From Pseudomonas marvdashtae (lineage in GTDB: Bacteria > Pseudomonadota > Gammaproteobacteria > Pseudomonadales > Pseudomonadaceae): a stretch of 64,000 nt of DNA. Shown here in pieces: positions 1-9,199 of this stretch (the stretch's first letter is position 1; each line of letters opens with the position of its first letter). The notes beneath the pieces are model-generated. The model was given only the letters and a program-made list of their open reading frames with translations. It had not been told where the DNA came from and made no database searches. The position numbers were made by a program, and so were the translations under genes. The DNA lies in assembly GCF_014268655.2 (NCBI RefSeq), contig NZ_JABWQX020000002.1:394501-458500 (forward strand). Direction: 5' to 3'.

Positions 1-676
1 CCTCGACCAGGATCGGTTCGATGAACGAGGCGAGCATGGTCATCGTATTGCCGACGCGGTAGGGCGCCGGGTCGATCACGCAGGCTTTCTTGCTGTCCTG
101 GGAGCACAGGTAGTACTCACTGGCGCGAATACCCGTGGACAGCAGTTTCTGGTCGGTCACGTCGGCGAGCTTTTCCAGGCCCAGGGTGCCGTCCTGATTA
201 CGAAACCACCACGGCAGGAAGCGCCCGTTGGTTTCCATGCCCAGCACTTGGCTGTTCACATAGTTGGCGTCGTCGTGGTCGATGGCGTTCGGTTCCCAGG
301 CGATGTAGGCACCGAGGATTTTCGGGTTGCGCACCACGGTTTCCCGCAGCAGGCTGATCATCTGTTCACGAGGGAGCTTCAACTGCGGGCTGCCATCCGT
401 GCCGCTCATGCCCATCAAGGCGTTGGTAGTTGCCAGGCCCCGGGCGAGCAACAGTGGCGCTTCGAGCTCCCGTTGGATCAAGCTGGCCTGGGTATGGGCG
501 AGGGCGCTGAGGCGTTGCTCGATGAGTTGTTCAAACTGCGCCTTGGTCCGCTGTTGCACCATCTCCTGAGTACGGGCGCCGGCGAACAATGCATACAGCA
601 CCAGGGCGCCGACCACGCTGAGCACAATGGCTCCGGCCAGGGCGGCGACGGAAAATTGGATCGATTTGAATTTCAT
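1..676 (-). CDS. Methyl-accepting chemotaxis protein, N-terminal part (cut by window edge)
   Basis: This is the first 225 codons of a chemoreceptor that reads off the left edge. The protein begins MKFKSIQFSVAALAGA, one transmembrane helix at about residues 7-30, and continues into a long periplasmic stretch of the double-Cache (dCache) type (for example the GAYIAWEPNAID and GIRASEYYLC segments). Such receptors bind small ligands through the Cache domain and signal to CheA. The HAMP and signalling domains lie outside the window. The ATG is preceded by GGAG at a good distance. Ligand specificity cannot be read from this part. The family call comes from remembered Pseudomonas receptors. Confidence 0.8.
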   Translation of the reverse strand, partial: MKFKSIQFSVAALAGAIVLSVVGALVLYALFAGARTQEMVQQRTKAQFEQLIEQRLSALAHTQASLIQRELEAPLLLARGLATTNALMGMSGTDGSPQLKLPREQMISLLRETVVRNPKILGAYIAWEPNAIDHDDANYVNSQVLGMETNGRFLPWWFRNQDGTLGLEKLADVTDQKLLSTGIRASEYYLCSQDSKKACVIDPAPYRVGNTMTMLASFIEPILVE

Positions 677-894
677 AAAGGCTCCGGACGCGGAAATGAC
701 GTCTGGAATTTTTATCGGCGTTTTCCGGGCCCGACATGAGGCGCTGTTCGTCGGATGACTGTTTTGGCATCGTCGGTGTCGCAAATGGCCGGGTTGGGAT
801 CTGACCGAAAAATCGGTAATCCGCTTCTGTGTATCTGGCGCCGATACAAATCAACGCCTAGGATACGCCCACGATTCCATGGAGCTTCTTTTGT

Positions 895-1710
895 ATGAAC
901 AAGACTTTGATCGTGAGTGCCTTGAGCGCGGGTCTGCTGCTCGCCGGTTGCCAGTCGGTCAACACCACCAGCGGCGGAGCCGTGGGCGTGGAGCGCAAGC
1001 AGTACATGTTCAGCATGCTGTCGACCGCTGAGGTCAACCAGATGTATGCGCAGTCCTATCAGAAAAGCATGGGCGAAGCGAAAGCCCAGGGCGTGTTGGA
1101 CAAGACCAGCAGCGATGCCAAGCGCGTCCAGGCCATCTCCAGCCGGTTGATCGCCCAGGCACCGGTGTTCCGTCCGGATTCGGCGCAATGGAACTGGGAA
1201 GTGAACCTGATCAAGAGCGACGAGCTCAACGCCAGCTGCGGCCCTGGCGGGAAAATCATTTTCTACACCGGCTTGATCGAAAAGCTGAAGCTCAACGACG
1301 ATGAAATCGCCGCGATCATCGGCCATGAAATCGCCCACGCCTTGCGCGAGCACGGCCGTGAAGCGATGTCCAAGGCCTATGGCATCGAAATGGCCAAGCA
1401 GGGTGCCGGTGCCATATTCGGCCTGGGCCAGGACAGCCTGGCGCTGGCCGATACCGTGGCCAACTACGGCATGACCTTGCCCAACAGTCGTGGCAACGAG
1501 AACGAAGCCGACCTGATCGGCCTCGAACTCGCCGCCCGGGCCGGCTACGACCCGAACGCTGCAATCACCTTGTGGAATAAAATGGCCAAGGCTTCGGAGG
1601 GGGCGCCACCAGAGTTCATGAGCACCCACCCGGCGTCGAGCAGCCGGATCGCTTCGTTGCAGGCGGCGATTCCGAAGGTTATGCCGCTTTATCAGCAGGC
1701 TAAAAAGTAA
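895..1710 (+). CDS. M48 family metallopeptidase, lipoprotein
   Basis: This 271-residue protein starts with a lipoprotein signal (MNKTLIVSALSAGLLLAGCQS; lipobox LAGC), so it should be anchored in the outer membrane facing the periplasm. The zinc protease motif HEIAHALREH lies near residue 143, and a downstream ENEADLIGLELAARAGYDP segment supplies the third ligand glutamate typical of M48 (LoiP/YcaL/YggG-like) enzymes. Family members degrade misfolded outer-membrane proteins. It is transcribed away from the chemoreceptor and stands alone. The start ATG is followed directly by the signal peptide, so the start is secure. The specific substrate is unknown. Confidence 0.88.
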   Translation: MNKTLIVSALSAGLLLAGCQSVNTTSGGAVGVERKQYMFSMLSTAEVNQMYAQSYQKSMGEAKAQGVLDKTSSDAKRVQAISSRLIAQAPVFRPDSAQWNWEVNLIKSDELNASCGPGGKIIFYTGLIEKLKLNDDEIAAIIGHEIAHALREHGREAMSKAYGIEMAKQGAGAIFGLGQDSLALADTVANYGMTLPNSRGNENEADLIGLELAARAGYDPNAAITLWNKMAKASEGAPPEFMSTHPASSSRIASLQAAIPKVMPLYQQAKK

Positions 1711-1730
1711 GCGTCGTCATGCAGTAAAGC

Positions 1731-1760
1731 TGTGGCGAGGGGGCTTGTTCCCTCGCCACA
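1731..1760. repeat. REP-type palindrome
   Basis: TGTGGCGAGG and CCTCGCCACA form a perfect inverted repeat around a GGGCTTGTTC centre. The same TGTGGCGAGGGAGC family recurs at 18004, 47541 and 58097. It lies between convergent genes, the usual place for Pseudomonas REP elements. Confidence 0.75.
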
Positions 1761-1766
1761 ACAGCC

Positions 1767-2351
1767 TCAAACCCATCCACTGCTCTGCATCGCCTTGTAC
1801 ACCGCCACGATCGCCAGGATGAAGAACGCCGAGGCGGCCAGGCGGCGGATGAGGGTCAACGGCAGTTTCTCGGCGGCGAAGTTGCCGGCCAGTACCACCG
1901 GCACGTTGGCAATCAACATGCCCACGGTGGTGCCAATGATCACCAGCCACAGTTCAGGGTATTGCGCAGCGAGCATGACCGTGGCGATCTGGGTCTTATC
2001 GCCGATTTCCGCCAGGAAGAAGGCGATCAGCGTGGTCAGGAAAGGTCCGAACTTGCGGGCGGTATTGGCTTCGTCGTCGTCCAGCTTGTCCGGCACCAGG
2101 GTCCACAGCGCCGTTGCCGCGAAGCTGGCCGCCAGTATCCAGTGCAACACCGCGTCCGAGAAGAACCCGCCGACCCAGGCGCCCACCGCGCCGGCCGCCG
2201 CATGGTTGGCCAGGGTCGCGGCGACGATGCCGGCGATGATCGGCCAGGGTTTACGAAAGCGAGCGGCGAGGATCAGCGCGAGCAGTTGCGTCTTGTCGCC
2301 GATTTCGGCCAGCGCAACGATAGCGGTCGGTACGAGGAAAGAGTCCAGCAT
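1767..2351 (-). CDS. TMEM165/GDT1 family (UPF0016) transporter, probable Mn2+ exporter
   Basis: This is a 194-residue membrane protein with two repeated halves, each carrying the signature EIGDKTQ (ALAEIGDKTQLLALILAARF near residue 15 and FLAEIGDKTQIATVMLAAQY near residue 117). That is the hallmark of the GDT1/UPF0016 cation exchangers. Bacterial members export manganese. About six transmembrane segments are apparent. A yybP-ykoY manganese riboswitch lies upstream on the same strand, which strongly supports a role in Mn2+ efflux. An AGGA lies 9 bases before the ATG. The function is inferred from family and riboswitch. Confidence 0.88.
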   Translation of the reverse strand: MLDSFLVPTAIVALAEIGDKTQLLALILAARFRKPWPIIAGIVAATLANHAAAGAVGAWVGGFFSDAVLHWILAASFAATALWTLVPDKLDDDEANTARKFGPFLTTLIAFFLAEIGDKTQIATVMLAAQYPELWLVIIGTTVGMLIANVPVVLAGNFAAEKLPLTLIRRLAASAFFILAIVAVYKAMQSSGWV

Positions 2352-2384
2352 CAGGGGATTCCTAAGAGGGGCGGGTCGACACGG

Positions 2385-2433
2385 CTATGACACGTACAGC
2401 CTCCCCGCCCCGGGTAAGGTGTGCGTGTCATAG
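2385..2433 (-). promoter_or_regulatory. Long-range hairpin between riboswitch and start codon
   Basis: CTATGACACG (2385-2394) and CGTGTCATAG (2424-2433) are perfect complements, separated by 29 bases that include a GC-rich run. The hairpin lies between the manganese aptamer and the ribosome binding site, where an expression platform would be. No U-tract follows, so control of translation is more likely than termination. This is inference from position. Confidence 0.5.
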
Positions 2434-2436
2434 GTC

Positions 2437-2575
2437 TTGTCAAACCCAGCGACCCTCTATGGGGGCGCTTGGGCCGCATACGCCATGGTCTGCTGACCAA
2501 GTATGTTGACGTATGCCGGGCGAGCATGGCGCTCGCGGGAGACTACTCCCCTAGGACGGTGCGGATTCTGCCTAG
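2437..2575 (-). promoter_or_regulatory. yybP-ykoY manganese riboswitch
   Basis: Read on the minus strand, the leader contains GGGGAGTAG (2551-2543), then TACGTCAACATAC (2513-2501), then GCGTATGCGG (2483-2474), which can pair with the CATACG just before CAACATAC. This matches, from memory, the E. coli alx/mntP Mn2+-sensing element (GGGGAGUAG ... GUACGUCAACAUAC ... GGCAUGUACGG). It sits upstream of a GDT1-type exporter. The exact ends are approximate. Confidence 0.85.
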
Positions 2576-2614
2576 GCAAATCCGTTTGGGCAAGCGCTGT
2601 TTTTCTAAAACGCT

Positions 2615-3613
2615 TCAGCCGCGCTTGGCTCGGTAAATGCGAAAACCCTGGCCTTCGGCCTTGATCGCACAGATACCCAGATGCTCTTCGATCAATGGCT
2701 GATATTTGAGGAAACTGTTCGCCACCAAGCGCAGCTCGCCGCCGTTTTTCAGATGTTTGGCTGCTTTTCGCAGCAAGTTTTCTGTAGCGTGGTAATCGGT
2801 GTGGACGCCGACATGGAACGGCGGATTGCTCAGGATCGCGCTCAAGCCCATCGGCGCGGCATCGATGCCATCGCCGGTCAAAACCTCGGCTTCCAAGCCG
2901 TTGGCGGCCAGCGTCAGGCGACTGCTGGCGGCCGCGAAAGCGTCGACGTCAAGCAGCGTCACCGTGTTGTGCGGGTAACGGCGCTTGACTGCTGCTCCCA
3001 GCACCCCGGCGCCGCAGCCGAAATCCAGCAAATGGCCGCTGGGTAGTTTGTCCAGGTGTTCCAGCAGCAGCGCACTGCCGCGATCCAAGCGACCGTGACT
3101 GAACACGCCTGGCAGGCTGATCACCGTCAGCGGGCCCTCGGCGAGCGGCAATTGGTAACTTTGGGCCAGGCTTTCCAGGGGCTTGGCTTGGGGCGCATTG
3201 GCGACCGTGACCTGCCAGAGTTGGCAATGGCGCGCACTGTCGAGCTTGCGTGGCTTGCCGAAAGGGTTGAGCTGCTTGGACGCGCCTTCTATGCCGCTGC
3301 GCTTTTCGCCCACCAGGTACACTTCGCGACCGGCCAAGCGTGACGCCACGGCATTGAGAACGTAGTCGGTGAGGTCCTTGGCCTTGGGCAGGAACACCAC
3401 GGCGGTGTCGAATTCGCGCTCCGGAACGTTCACGCCAAACTGGCTGCGTTCCGGGAACCGCGCGTCCAGCGCCGCCTGGTCGCCGGCGTGCCAGCACCAG
3501 CCATGAGCCTCGGGCAAGCGGCCGAGCAGATCATCGGCGGGCAGGCCGGCCAGCAGGACCGAACCCTGGAATAACTCGGCCTGACGAAGCAGTACTTCAC
3601 TGCGCGGATCCAT
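2615..3613 (-). CDS. rsmC: 16S rRNA (guanine(1207)-N(2))-methyltransferase RsmC
   Basis: This 332-residue protein has the two-domain RsmC layout: a degenerate N-terminal methyltransferase-like domain ([20 protein letters not shown]) and a C-terminal catalytic Rossmann domain. The SAM-binding motif [17 protein letters not shown] is near residue 197, and the catalytic NPPFH motif ([16 protein letters not shown]) is near residue 262. The enzyme methylates G1207 of 16S rRNA in the 30S subunit. Length and motif order are normal for the family. It is transcribed on its own, 33 bases from the next gene on the same strand. Confidence 0.92.
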   Translation of the reverse strand: MDPRSEVLLRQAELFQGSVLLAGLPADDLLGRLPEAHGWCWHAGDQAALDARFPERSQFGVNVPEREFDTAVVFLPKAKDLTDYVLNAVASRLAGREVYLVGEKRSGIEGASKQLNPFGKPRKLDSARHCQLWQVTVANAPQAKPLESLAQSYQLPLAEGPLTVISLPGVFSHGRLDRGSALLLEHLDKLPSGHLLDFGCGAGVLGAAVKRRYPHNTVTLLDVDAFAAASSRLTLAANGLEAEVLTGDGIDAAPMGLSAILSNPPFHVGVHTDYHATENLLRKAAKHLKNGGELRLVANSFLKYQPLIEEHLGICAIKAEGQGFRIYRAKRG

Positions 3614-3646
3614 GGGCTGCTCCTTGAAAAAAAGTGCGGCAGTTTA

Positions 3647-4612
3647 TCAACTGACGACACGTCGCGCTGTACCGCTGAAGAACCCTTGCGCGTTTTCCGT
3701 CAGTTGGCCGACGATTCGCTGGCGTGCCTCGCGGCTGCCCCAGGCGTTGTGGGGCGTGACGATCAACCGGGGGATGTCGCCGGCCAACAGCGGATTGCCC
3801 TGGGTCGGCGGCTCGACGCTCAGCACGTCGGTGGCAGCGCCGCCCAAGTGACCGCTGCGCAAGGCGTCGGCGAGGGCCTGTTCGTCTACCAGTCCGCCGC
3901 GTGCGGTGTTGACCAGGAACGCGCCGGGCTTGAGCAATGCCAGTTCGCGCGCGCCGATGAAATGGCGGGTGTGCTCGGTGAGCGGGCAGTGCAGGGTCAG
4001 GGCGTCAACTTGCGGCAGCAGCTCGTCCAGCGGCACGCGGTCGGGGCGGGCAGGGCGACCTGGAATCTGCCCCGGCAGCACGCGCATGCCAAAGGCTTCG
4101 GCCAGCCGCGCGACGGCACCGCCCAGTTCGCCATGACCCAGCAAGCCGAGGGTCTTGCCCTCCAGTTCGACAATTGGGAAATCCAGCAGGCAGAACTGCG
4201 GAGCCTGTTGCCAACGACCTTCGCCAACGGCTTTTTGGTAGTCGGCCAACCGCGTCGCCAGGTTCAGCAACAGCATGATCGTGTGCTGTGCCACCGACGG
4301 CGTGCCGTAGCCCTGGCAGTTACACACGGTGATGCCATGCTGGCGGGCGGCGGCCAGATCGACGTTGTTGGTGCCGGTGGCGCTGATCAGGATCAGTTTG
4401 AGTTCCGGGCTGGCGGCCATGGCGGCGGCATCGATCACCACTTTGTTAGTGATTGCCACCGTGGCGCCCTTGAGCCGCTCTGTCACTTGATCCTGGGTGG
4501 TCCGGGCGAACAGTTGCAGCTCACTGAAACATTGGCGCAACGGGCTCAAGTCGAGGTCACCGAGGTCCAGGGAAGGATGGTCGAGAAAAACGGCGCGAGC
4601 GGTATTCGTCAT
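3647..4612 (-). CDS. D-2-hydroxyacid dehydrogenase (glycerate/hydroxypyruvate type)
   Basis: This 321-residue NAD(P)-dependent dehydrogenase carries the Rossmann motif LGLLGHGELGGAVARLAEAFG, the catalytic arginine in VNTARGGLVDE and the C-terminal catalytic histidine in VTPHNAWGS. The spacing is as in the D-isomer-specific 2-hydroxyacid dehydrogenases. Closest resemblance from memory is the hydroxypyruvate/glyoxylate reductase group (HprA). It lies 33 bases upstream of rsmC on the same strand, so the two may be co-transcribed. Substrate is not determined by these motifs. Confidence 0.85.
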   Translation of the reverse strand: MTNTARAVFLDHPSLDLGDLDLSPLRQCFSELQLFARTTQDQVTERLKGATVAITNKVVIDAAAMAASPELKLILISATGTNNVDLAAARQHGITVCNCQGYGTPSVAQHTIMLLLNLATRLADYQKAVGEGRWQQAPQFCLLDFPIVELEGKTLGLLGHGELGGAVARLAEAFGMRVLPGQIPGRPARPDRVPLDELLPQVDALTLHCPLTEHTRHFIGARELALLKPGAFLVNTARGGLVDEQALADALRSGHLGGAATDVLSVEPPTQGNPLLAGDIPRLIVTPHNAWGSREARQRIVGQLTENAQGFFSGTARRVVS

Positions 4613-4737
4613 CAGCTGTACCTGTTATCTAAAAGACCGAAAGCGTAATGTGGCGAGCCTATCAGATGCGTTGCGGCCGTGGTGCCGTAGACCCGTGGGA
4701 TTTCATTTAACACAAGACTGTCGCAAGGAGCCCCATC

Positions 4738-5367
4738 ATGTACCTCGCCGAATTCCTCACCGTCGCCCTGATCCACCTCTTGGCCGTCGCCAGTCCCGGC
4801 CCGGACTTTGCCGTGGTGGTACGGGAAAGCGTGACCCACGGTCGCCGCGCCGGGACGTGGACGGCGCTGGGCGTGGGTACGGCGATTTTCCTGCACGTGG
4901 GCTATTCGCTGCTGGGCATCGGCCTGATCGTGTCCCAATCGATCGTACTGTTCAACGCACTGAAGTGGGCCGCCGCCGCGTACCTGTTGTACATCGGCTT
5001 CAAGGCCTTGCGAGCGCAACCGGCCAAGGCCACCGAGGAAAACCTGCACAAGGCAGTGGGCGAACGTACCGCGCGCGGCGCGTTCACGGCTGGCTTCATC
5101 ACCAACGGCTTGAACCCCAAGGCGACGTTGTTCTTCCTGTCCCTGTTCACCGTGGTGATCAATCCCCATACGCCGCTGGCGGTCCAGGCCGGCTACGGCG
5201 TTTACCTGGCCGTCGCCACGGCGGCCTGGTTCTGCATGGTGGCGATGCTGTTTAGCCAGGCGCGGGTGCGCGCCGGTTTCGCCCGCATGGGCCATTGGTT
5301 CGACCGGACCATGGGCGCGGTGCTGATTGCCATTGGCGTGAAGCTGGCGTTTACCGAGGCGCATTGA
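4738..5367 (+). CDS. LysE family translocator
   Basis: This 209-residue inner-membrane protein has about six hydrophobic segments and the family signature ASPGPDFAVVVRESVTHGRRAG at residues 19-40, followed by an NGLNPKATLFFLSLFT motif at about 122. LysE/RhtB proteins export amino acids or their derivatives. The start has AGGAG upstream (cgcaaggagccccatc). The length is normal. It is divergent from the 2-hydroxyacid dehydrogenase and convergent with the acetyltransferase. The exported compound is unknown. Confidence 0.87.
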   Translation: MYLAEFLTVALIHLLAVASPGPDFAVVVRESVTHGRRAGTWTALGVGTAIFLHVGYSLLGIGLIVSQSIVLFNALKWAAAAYLLYIGFKALRAQPAKATEENLHKAVGERTARGAFTAGFITNGLNPKATLFFLSLFTVVINPHTPLAVQAGYGVYLAVATAAWFCMVAMLFSQARVRAGFARMGHWFDRTMGAVLIAIGVKLAFTEAH

Positions 5368-5375
5368 TCGAGGTC

Positions 5376-5402
5376 CCCGCGCGCCACCACGTGGCGCGCG
5401 GG
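5376..5402. terminator. Hairpin between convergent genes
   Basis: CCCGCGCGCCAC and GTGGCGCGCGGG form a perfect 12-bp stem with a CAC loop, 9 bases after the LysE stop and just before the end of the convergent acetyltransferase. No U-run follows on either side, so it may be a bidirectional attenuator or a transcription barrier rather than a canonical intrinsic terminator. Confidence 0.5.
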
Positions 5403-5408
5403 TAACGC

Positions 5409-6023
5409 TCAACGATTACGGGCGTAGTCCAGGAAAACGTCGAGGTTGTCGCTGCACAGCAGAGGCGACACCGCCTTCACTTCCTCCACCGGCCATTCCC
5501 ACCAGGCCGATGCCAGCAACGCCTGGCGAACCGGCTCGTCGAAGCGCCAGCGAATGAACCGGCACGGGTTACCGCCCACCAGGGCGTAAGGCTCGACATC
5601 CCGTGTTACCACCGCGCCGGCCGCCACCACGGCGCCGTGGCCAATCGTTACCCCGGACAGAATCATCGCGCCGGCGCAGATCCAGCAATCGCTGCCGATC
5701 ACCACATCCCCCTTGGTCGGATTGCAGCCGGCAATGTCCTTGGCCTCATCGATCATCTTCGGGAAGGGATAAGTGCTGACCCAATCCATGCGATGACCGC
5801 CCCCCAGCAGGATCTGGACGTCCTGGGCAATCGAGGTGTAGGCGCCGACCTTGAGAACGGTGTCGTCGCCAAAGTCGGTGACCTCGGGAATGCCGTAGGT
5901 GCCCACGCCTATTTCGTATCGAGGATAGCGCAGGCGGATCTTCTCCGGTGCCCTTTCCAGTTTTTCCAGGCGCTTGAGGTGCTTGCGAACCTTGCGCTCC
6001 TTGAGCTTCTGCAAAAATTTCAT
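5409..6023 (-). CDS. CatB-type hexapeptide O-acetyltransferase
   Basis: This is a 204-residue left-handed beta-helix acyltransferase. The hexapeptide repeat region includes [29 protein letters not shown], with the active-site histidine of the xenobiotic acetyltransferase group, and [46 protein letters not shown]. An upstream in-frame extension is open. I chose the internal ATG at 6023 because it overlaps the glycosyltransferase stop as ATGA and the [16 protein letters not shown] start is natural. It likely acetylates a sugar or polysaccharide made by the coupled glycosyltransferase. The acceptor is unknown. Confidence 0.82.
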   Translation of the reverse strand: MKFLQKLKERKVRKHLKRLEKLERAPEKIRLRYPRYEIGVGTYGIPEVTDFGDDTVLKVGAYTSIAQDVQILLGGGHRMDWVSTYPFPKMIDEAKDIAGCNPTKGDVVIGSDCWICAGAMILSGVTIGHGAVVAAGAVVTRDVEPYALVGGNPCRFIRWRFDEPVRQALLASAWWEWPVEEVKAVSPLLCSDNLDVFLDYARNR

Positions 6024-6931
6024 GGGCGAGGCCTCGCGAATGGGCGGCGCAAGACCAATCGCTTTAAGCGCTTGAAGCTGGTCTTGTTCAAATGGCGCCA
6101 CGGAATCGATCGCAGCAGCCGCCAAGCTTCTTTCTTGTCCTGGACCACGGCGTATTTGAGCGCCTTGTGGATCAGCACAGTGCGACCGCATTCGTAGGCG
6201 GGATGGTCGCGATAGGGCTCGATGGCCAGAAGATCCGCCTCAAGCATGAGCCGGTATTTCCTGGAGAGGTTATTGGAGTGACGCCGGTAAAGCGTCACGC
6301 AGACCGGCAGTTCATGCAGCTCGAAACCTTGGTAGGCGATACGCAGGGTGATCTGGAAATCCTGCACCCGCACGCGAGGGTCATAGAAGTCCGCGCGTCG
6401 CAGCGCACTCATGCGATACAGCGCCGTGGGCGCGCCGATCACGGTGGCCTTGCGCAGGATGCCGTCGAACCTGTGCACCTTGATCTGCGAACGCTGCTGT
6501 TCCTTGACGACCTTGCCTTCCTCGTCAATGTAGGTAATCAGCGCGCCGACGCAGCCTATTTCCGGATGCTGCTCCAGGTACTCGGCACGCACCCTGACCG
6601 AATGCGGCAGCATCACATCGTCCAGGTCTGGGGTCGACACGTAGACGCCCTTGGCATGGGCAAGCCCATGGTTGAGTGCGGCGCTGACACCCTGGTTCGC
6701 CTGGGTATACAACTGGAAGTCGTACGTTTGTTGCAGCTCTCGTAGCAGGGACGGGCTGTTATCGGTGGAGCCGTCGTCGACGACGATCACTTCGAAGTTC
6801 GGATAATCCTGGGAAAAGAAGCTGCGGATGGCTTCCTCCAGGTATTTTCCACCGTTGTAACAAGGAGCCACGATCGATACCAGGGGTTGTGGCCGCTGGG
6901 CGTCGGGCTGGGGAGGCGATTCAGTGTTCAT
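6020..6931 (-). CDS. Glycosyltransferase family 2
   Basis: This 303-residue GT-A fold enzyme begins [14 protein letters not shown]. The nucleotide-sugar binding start is [20 protein letters not shown], followed by [12 protein letters not shown], and the metal-binding acidic motif is [10 protein letters not shown] near residue 113. The reading frame is open 66 codons further upstream. The chosen ATG places the GT2 core at the expected distance from the N-terminus and has GGGAA before it. The stop overlaps the start of the acetyltransferase by four bases, indicating translational coupling. It probably takes part in surface glycan synthesis. Donor and acceptor are unknown. Confidence 0.85.
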   Translation of the reverse strand: MNTESPPQPDAQRPQPLVSIVAPCYNGGKYLEEAIRSFFSQDYPNFEVIVVDDGSTDNSPSLLRELQQTYDFQLYTQANQGVSAALNHGLAHAKGVYVSTPDLDDVMLPHSVRVRAEYLEQHPEIGCVGALITYIDEEGKVVKEQQRSQIKVHRFDGILRKATVIGAPTALYRMSALRRADFYDPRVRVQDFQITLRIAYQGFELHELPVCVTLYRRHSNNLSRKYRLMLEADLLAIEPYRDHPAYECGRTVLIHKALKYAVVQDKKEAWRLLRSIPWRHLNKTSFKRLKRLVLRRPFARPRP

Positions 6932-7229
6932 TGTTTCCCGCTGATGACTGGTGATGTACGTCGGGCAATGGGAATGACCGGCCATCGAAGTTAAGCACCA
7001 AATTTCCATGCCGGAGCGTCCTGCTCGACAGTTTTGTATCCAGGTTGGCACCGGCGCCTTCGCCGCGTCCCGCCTGACAGGTTTGGACAGGAAATAACCC
7101 GCGCAGGGTGGCGTGACGCCAGTATCCACGGGCGAATCAAATCATTCCTTTGGCTGATTTGATCGTCATATAACCACTCTAGAGTGCTTACCTACCAGCC
7201 AAGACCGTGCAGTCAGAAAAGGGACTCCT

Positions 7230-8912
7230 ATGTTGCAGACTCGCGTTATTCCGCCAGCCGAGGGCGCTTATCAATACCCGTTGCTGATCAAGCGGCTGCT
7301 GATGTCCGGGGCGCGCTATGAGAAAACCCGCGAGATCATCTATCGCGACCAGATGCGCTACAGCTACCCGACGCTGATCGAGCGTGTCGCGCGCCTGGCC
7401 AATGTGCTGACCGAGGCAGGGGTGAAGGCCGGTGACACGGTGGCGGTGATGGACTGGGACAGCCATCGTTACCTGGAATGCATGTTCGCGATCCCGATGA
7501 TCGGCGCGGTGATCCACACCATCAACGTGCGCCTGTCGCCGGAGCAGATCCTCTACACGATGAACCACGCCGAGGACCGCTTCGTGCTGGTCAACAGCGA
7601 GTTCGTCGGGTTGTACCAGGCAATCGCCGGGCACCTGACCACGGTGCGGAAGACGCTGCTGTTGACCGACCTGCCGGAAAAAACCGCCGACCTGCCGAAC
7701 CTCGTGGGCGAATACGAGCAACTGCTGGCCAGCGCCAGCCCGGTCCACGATTTCCAGGACTTCGACGAGAACTCCGTCGCCACCACGTTCTATACCACCG
7801 GCACCACGGGCAACCCCAAGGGCGTGTACTTCACCCATCGGCAACTGGTGCTGCACACCATGGGCGTGTCGACCATCATGGGGTCCATCGACAGCGTGCG
7901 GCTGCTGGGCACCAACGACGTGTACATGCCGATCACGCCGATGTTCCACGTCCACGCCTGGGGCTTGCCGTATGTTGCGACCATGCTCGGGCTCAAGCAG
8001 GTCTACCCGGGGCGCTACGACCCAGAGTTCCTGATCGAGCTGTGGCGCAAGGAAAAGGTCACCTTCTCCCATTGCGTGCCGACCATCCTGCAAATGGTCC
8101 TCAACGCCAAGGGCGCCCAGGACACCGATTTTGGCGGCTGGAAAATCGTCATCGGCGGCAGCGCGCTCAACCGCAGCTTGTACGAGGCAGCGAAGGCCAA
8201 GGGCATCCAGCTCACTGCCGCCTACGGCATGTCGGAAACCGGCCCGCTGGTGTCGTGCGCTCATCTCAACGACGAGCTGATGGACGGCAGCGAAGACGAG
8301 CGCATCACTTACCGGATCAAGGCCGGCGTGCCGGGGCCGTTGGTGGAAGCGGCGATCGTCGACGGTGAAGGGCGTTTCCTGCCGGCGGACGGCGAGACCC
8401 AGGGCGAACTGGTGCTGCGTGCGCCGTGGCTCACCGAGGGTTATTTCAACGAGCCACAGAAAGGCGCCGAACTCTGGAAGGGCGGCTGGCTGCACACCGG
8501 CGACGTCGCCACGCTCGACGGCATGGGCTTCATCGATATTCGCGACCGCATCAAGGACGTGATCAAGACCGGCGGCGAGTGGATCTCGTCCCTGGACCTG
8601 GAAGACCTCATCAGCCGGCATGCGGCGGTACGCGAAGTAGCAGTGGTCGGCATCCCCGATCCGCAGTGGGGCGAGCGGCCGTTTGCCTTGCTGGTCATCC
8701 GCGAAGGGCATCAGATCGGGGCTCGCGAGCTCAAGGAACACCTCAAGCCGTTTGTCGAACTGGGGCACCTGAGCAAGTGGGCGATTCCGAGCCAGATCGC
8801 CCTTGTTACGGAAATTCCCAAGACCAGCGTCGGCAAGCTCGACAAGAAGCGCATCCGGGTCGACATCACCGAATGGCAGAGCAACAACAGCACCTTCCTC
8901 TCGACGCTTTAA
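7230..8912 (+). CDS. Medium/long-chain fatty-acid--CoA ligase (AMP-forming)
   Basis: This 560-residue ANL-superfamily enzyme has the AMP-binding P-loop YTTGTTGNPKGVYFTH at about residue 188, the YGMSETGP motif at about 332, WLHTGDVATLDGMGFIDIRDR at about 422, and the catalytic lysine in PKTSVGKLDKKR near the C-terminus. It converts a fatty acid, ATP and CoA to acyl-CoA in the cytoplasm. From memory it matches the AlkK-like medium-chain ligase that in P. putida precedes DUF1302, DUF1329 and a MalT-like regulator, which is the order seen here. The chain-length preference is inferred from that resemblance. Confidence 0.88.
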   Translation: MLQTRVIPPAEGAYQYPLLIKRLLMSGARYEKTREIIYRDQMRYSYPTLIERVARLANVLTEAGVKAGDTVAVMDWDSHRYLECMFAIPMIGAVIHTINVRLSPEQILYTMNHAEDRFVLVNSEFVGLYQAIAGHLTTVRKTLLLTDLPEKTADLPNLVGEYEQLLASASPVHDFQDFDENSVATTFYTTGTTGNPKGVYFTHRQLVLHTMGVSTIMGSIDSVRLLGTNDVYMPITPMFHVHAWGLPYVATMLGLKQVYPGRYDPEFLIELWRKEKVTFSHCVPTILQMVLNAKGAQDTDFGGWKIVIGGSALNRSLYEAAKAKGIQLTAAYGMSETGPLVSCAHLNDELMDGSEDERITYRIKAGVPGPLVEAAIVDGEGRFLPADGETQGELVLRAPWLTEGYFNEPQKGAELWKGGWLHTGDVATLDGMGFIDIRDRIKDVIKTGGEWISSLDLEDLISRHAAVREVAVVGIPDPQWGERPFALLVIREGHQIGARELKEHLKPFVELGHLSKWAIPSQIALVTEIPKTSVGKLDKKRIRVDITEWQSNNSTFLSTL

Positions 8913-8920
8913 GCGTTCGC

Positions 8921-8943
8921 GCCGTGCCCGAAAAGGGCACGGC
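8921..8943 (+). terminator. Hairpin after acyl-CoA ligase
   Basis: GCCGTGCCC (8921-8929) and GGGCACGGC (8935-8943) form a perfect 9-bp stem with a GAAAA loop, 8 bases after the ligase stop codon. The U-tract is missing, so it may only attenuate read-through or protect the 3' end. Confidence 0.45.
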
Positions 8944-9199
8944 AGCCCCACCAAGCAAGCGCTTGTCTTGTCAAAACCGAAAATTCAGCCATCCTTGCCG
9001 TGCCGACAACCGTCGGCCTGGCGAAGGACTGTTCCAGAGTGGTCGAAGGCTGCAAATCACACTTTAGAGGGATCAAGCCGTACTACCTGCTGGCTATAGT
9101 CCGCTCAAGGATTTTCGGAATGGGACGCGCGTGCCAGCACGGCGAAGGGTTTCCGGAAACGCCCACTGCCATAACAATAAAACACATGGAGTTGCGTCG

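Noticed and set aside
2421..2636. Short plus-strand frame over the riboswitch region
   Set aside because: The conserved RNA elements read on the minus strand explain the sequence; no coding signature.
5409..6191. Longer 260-codon version of the acetyltransferase
   Set aside because: The extra N-terminus overlaps the glycosyltransferase coding sequence and lacks homology; the ATGA-coupled start is natural.
7188..8954. 588-codon minus-strand frame opposite the acyl-CoA ligase
   Set aside because: The ligase has all its catalytic motifs on the plus strand; the antisense frame has none.
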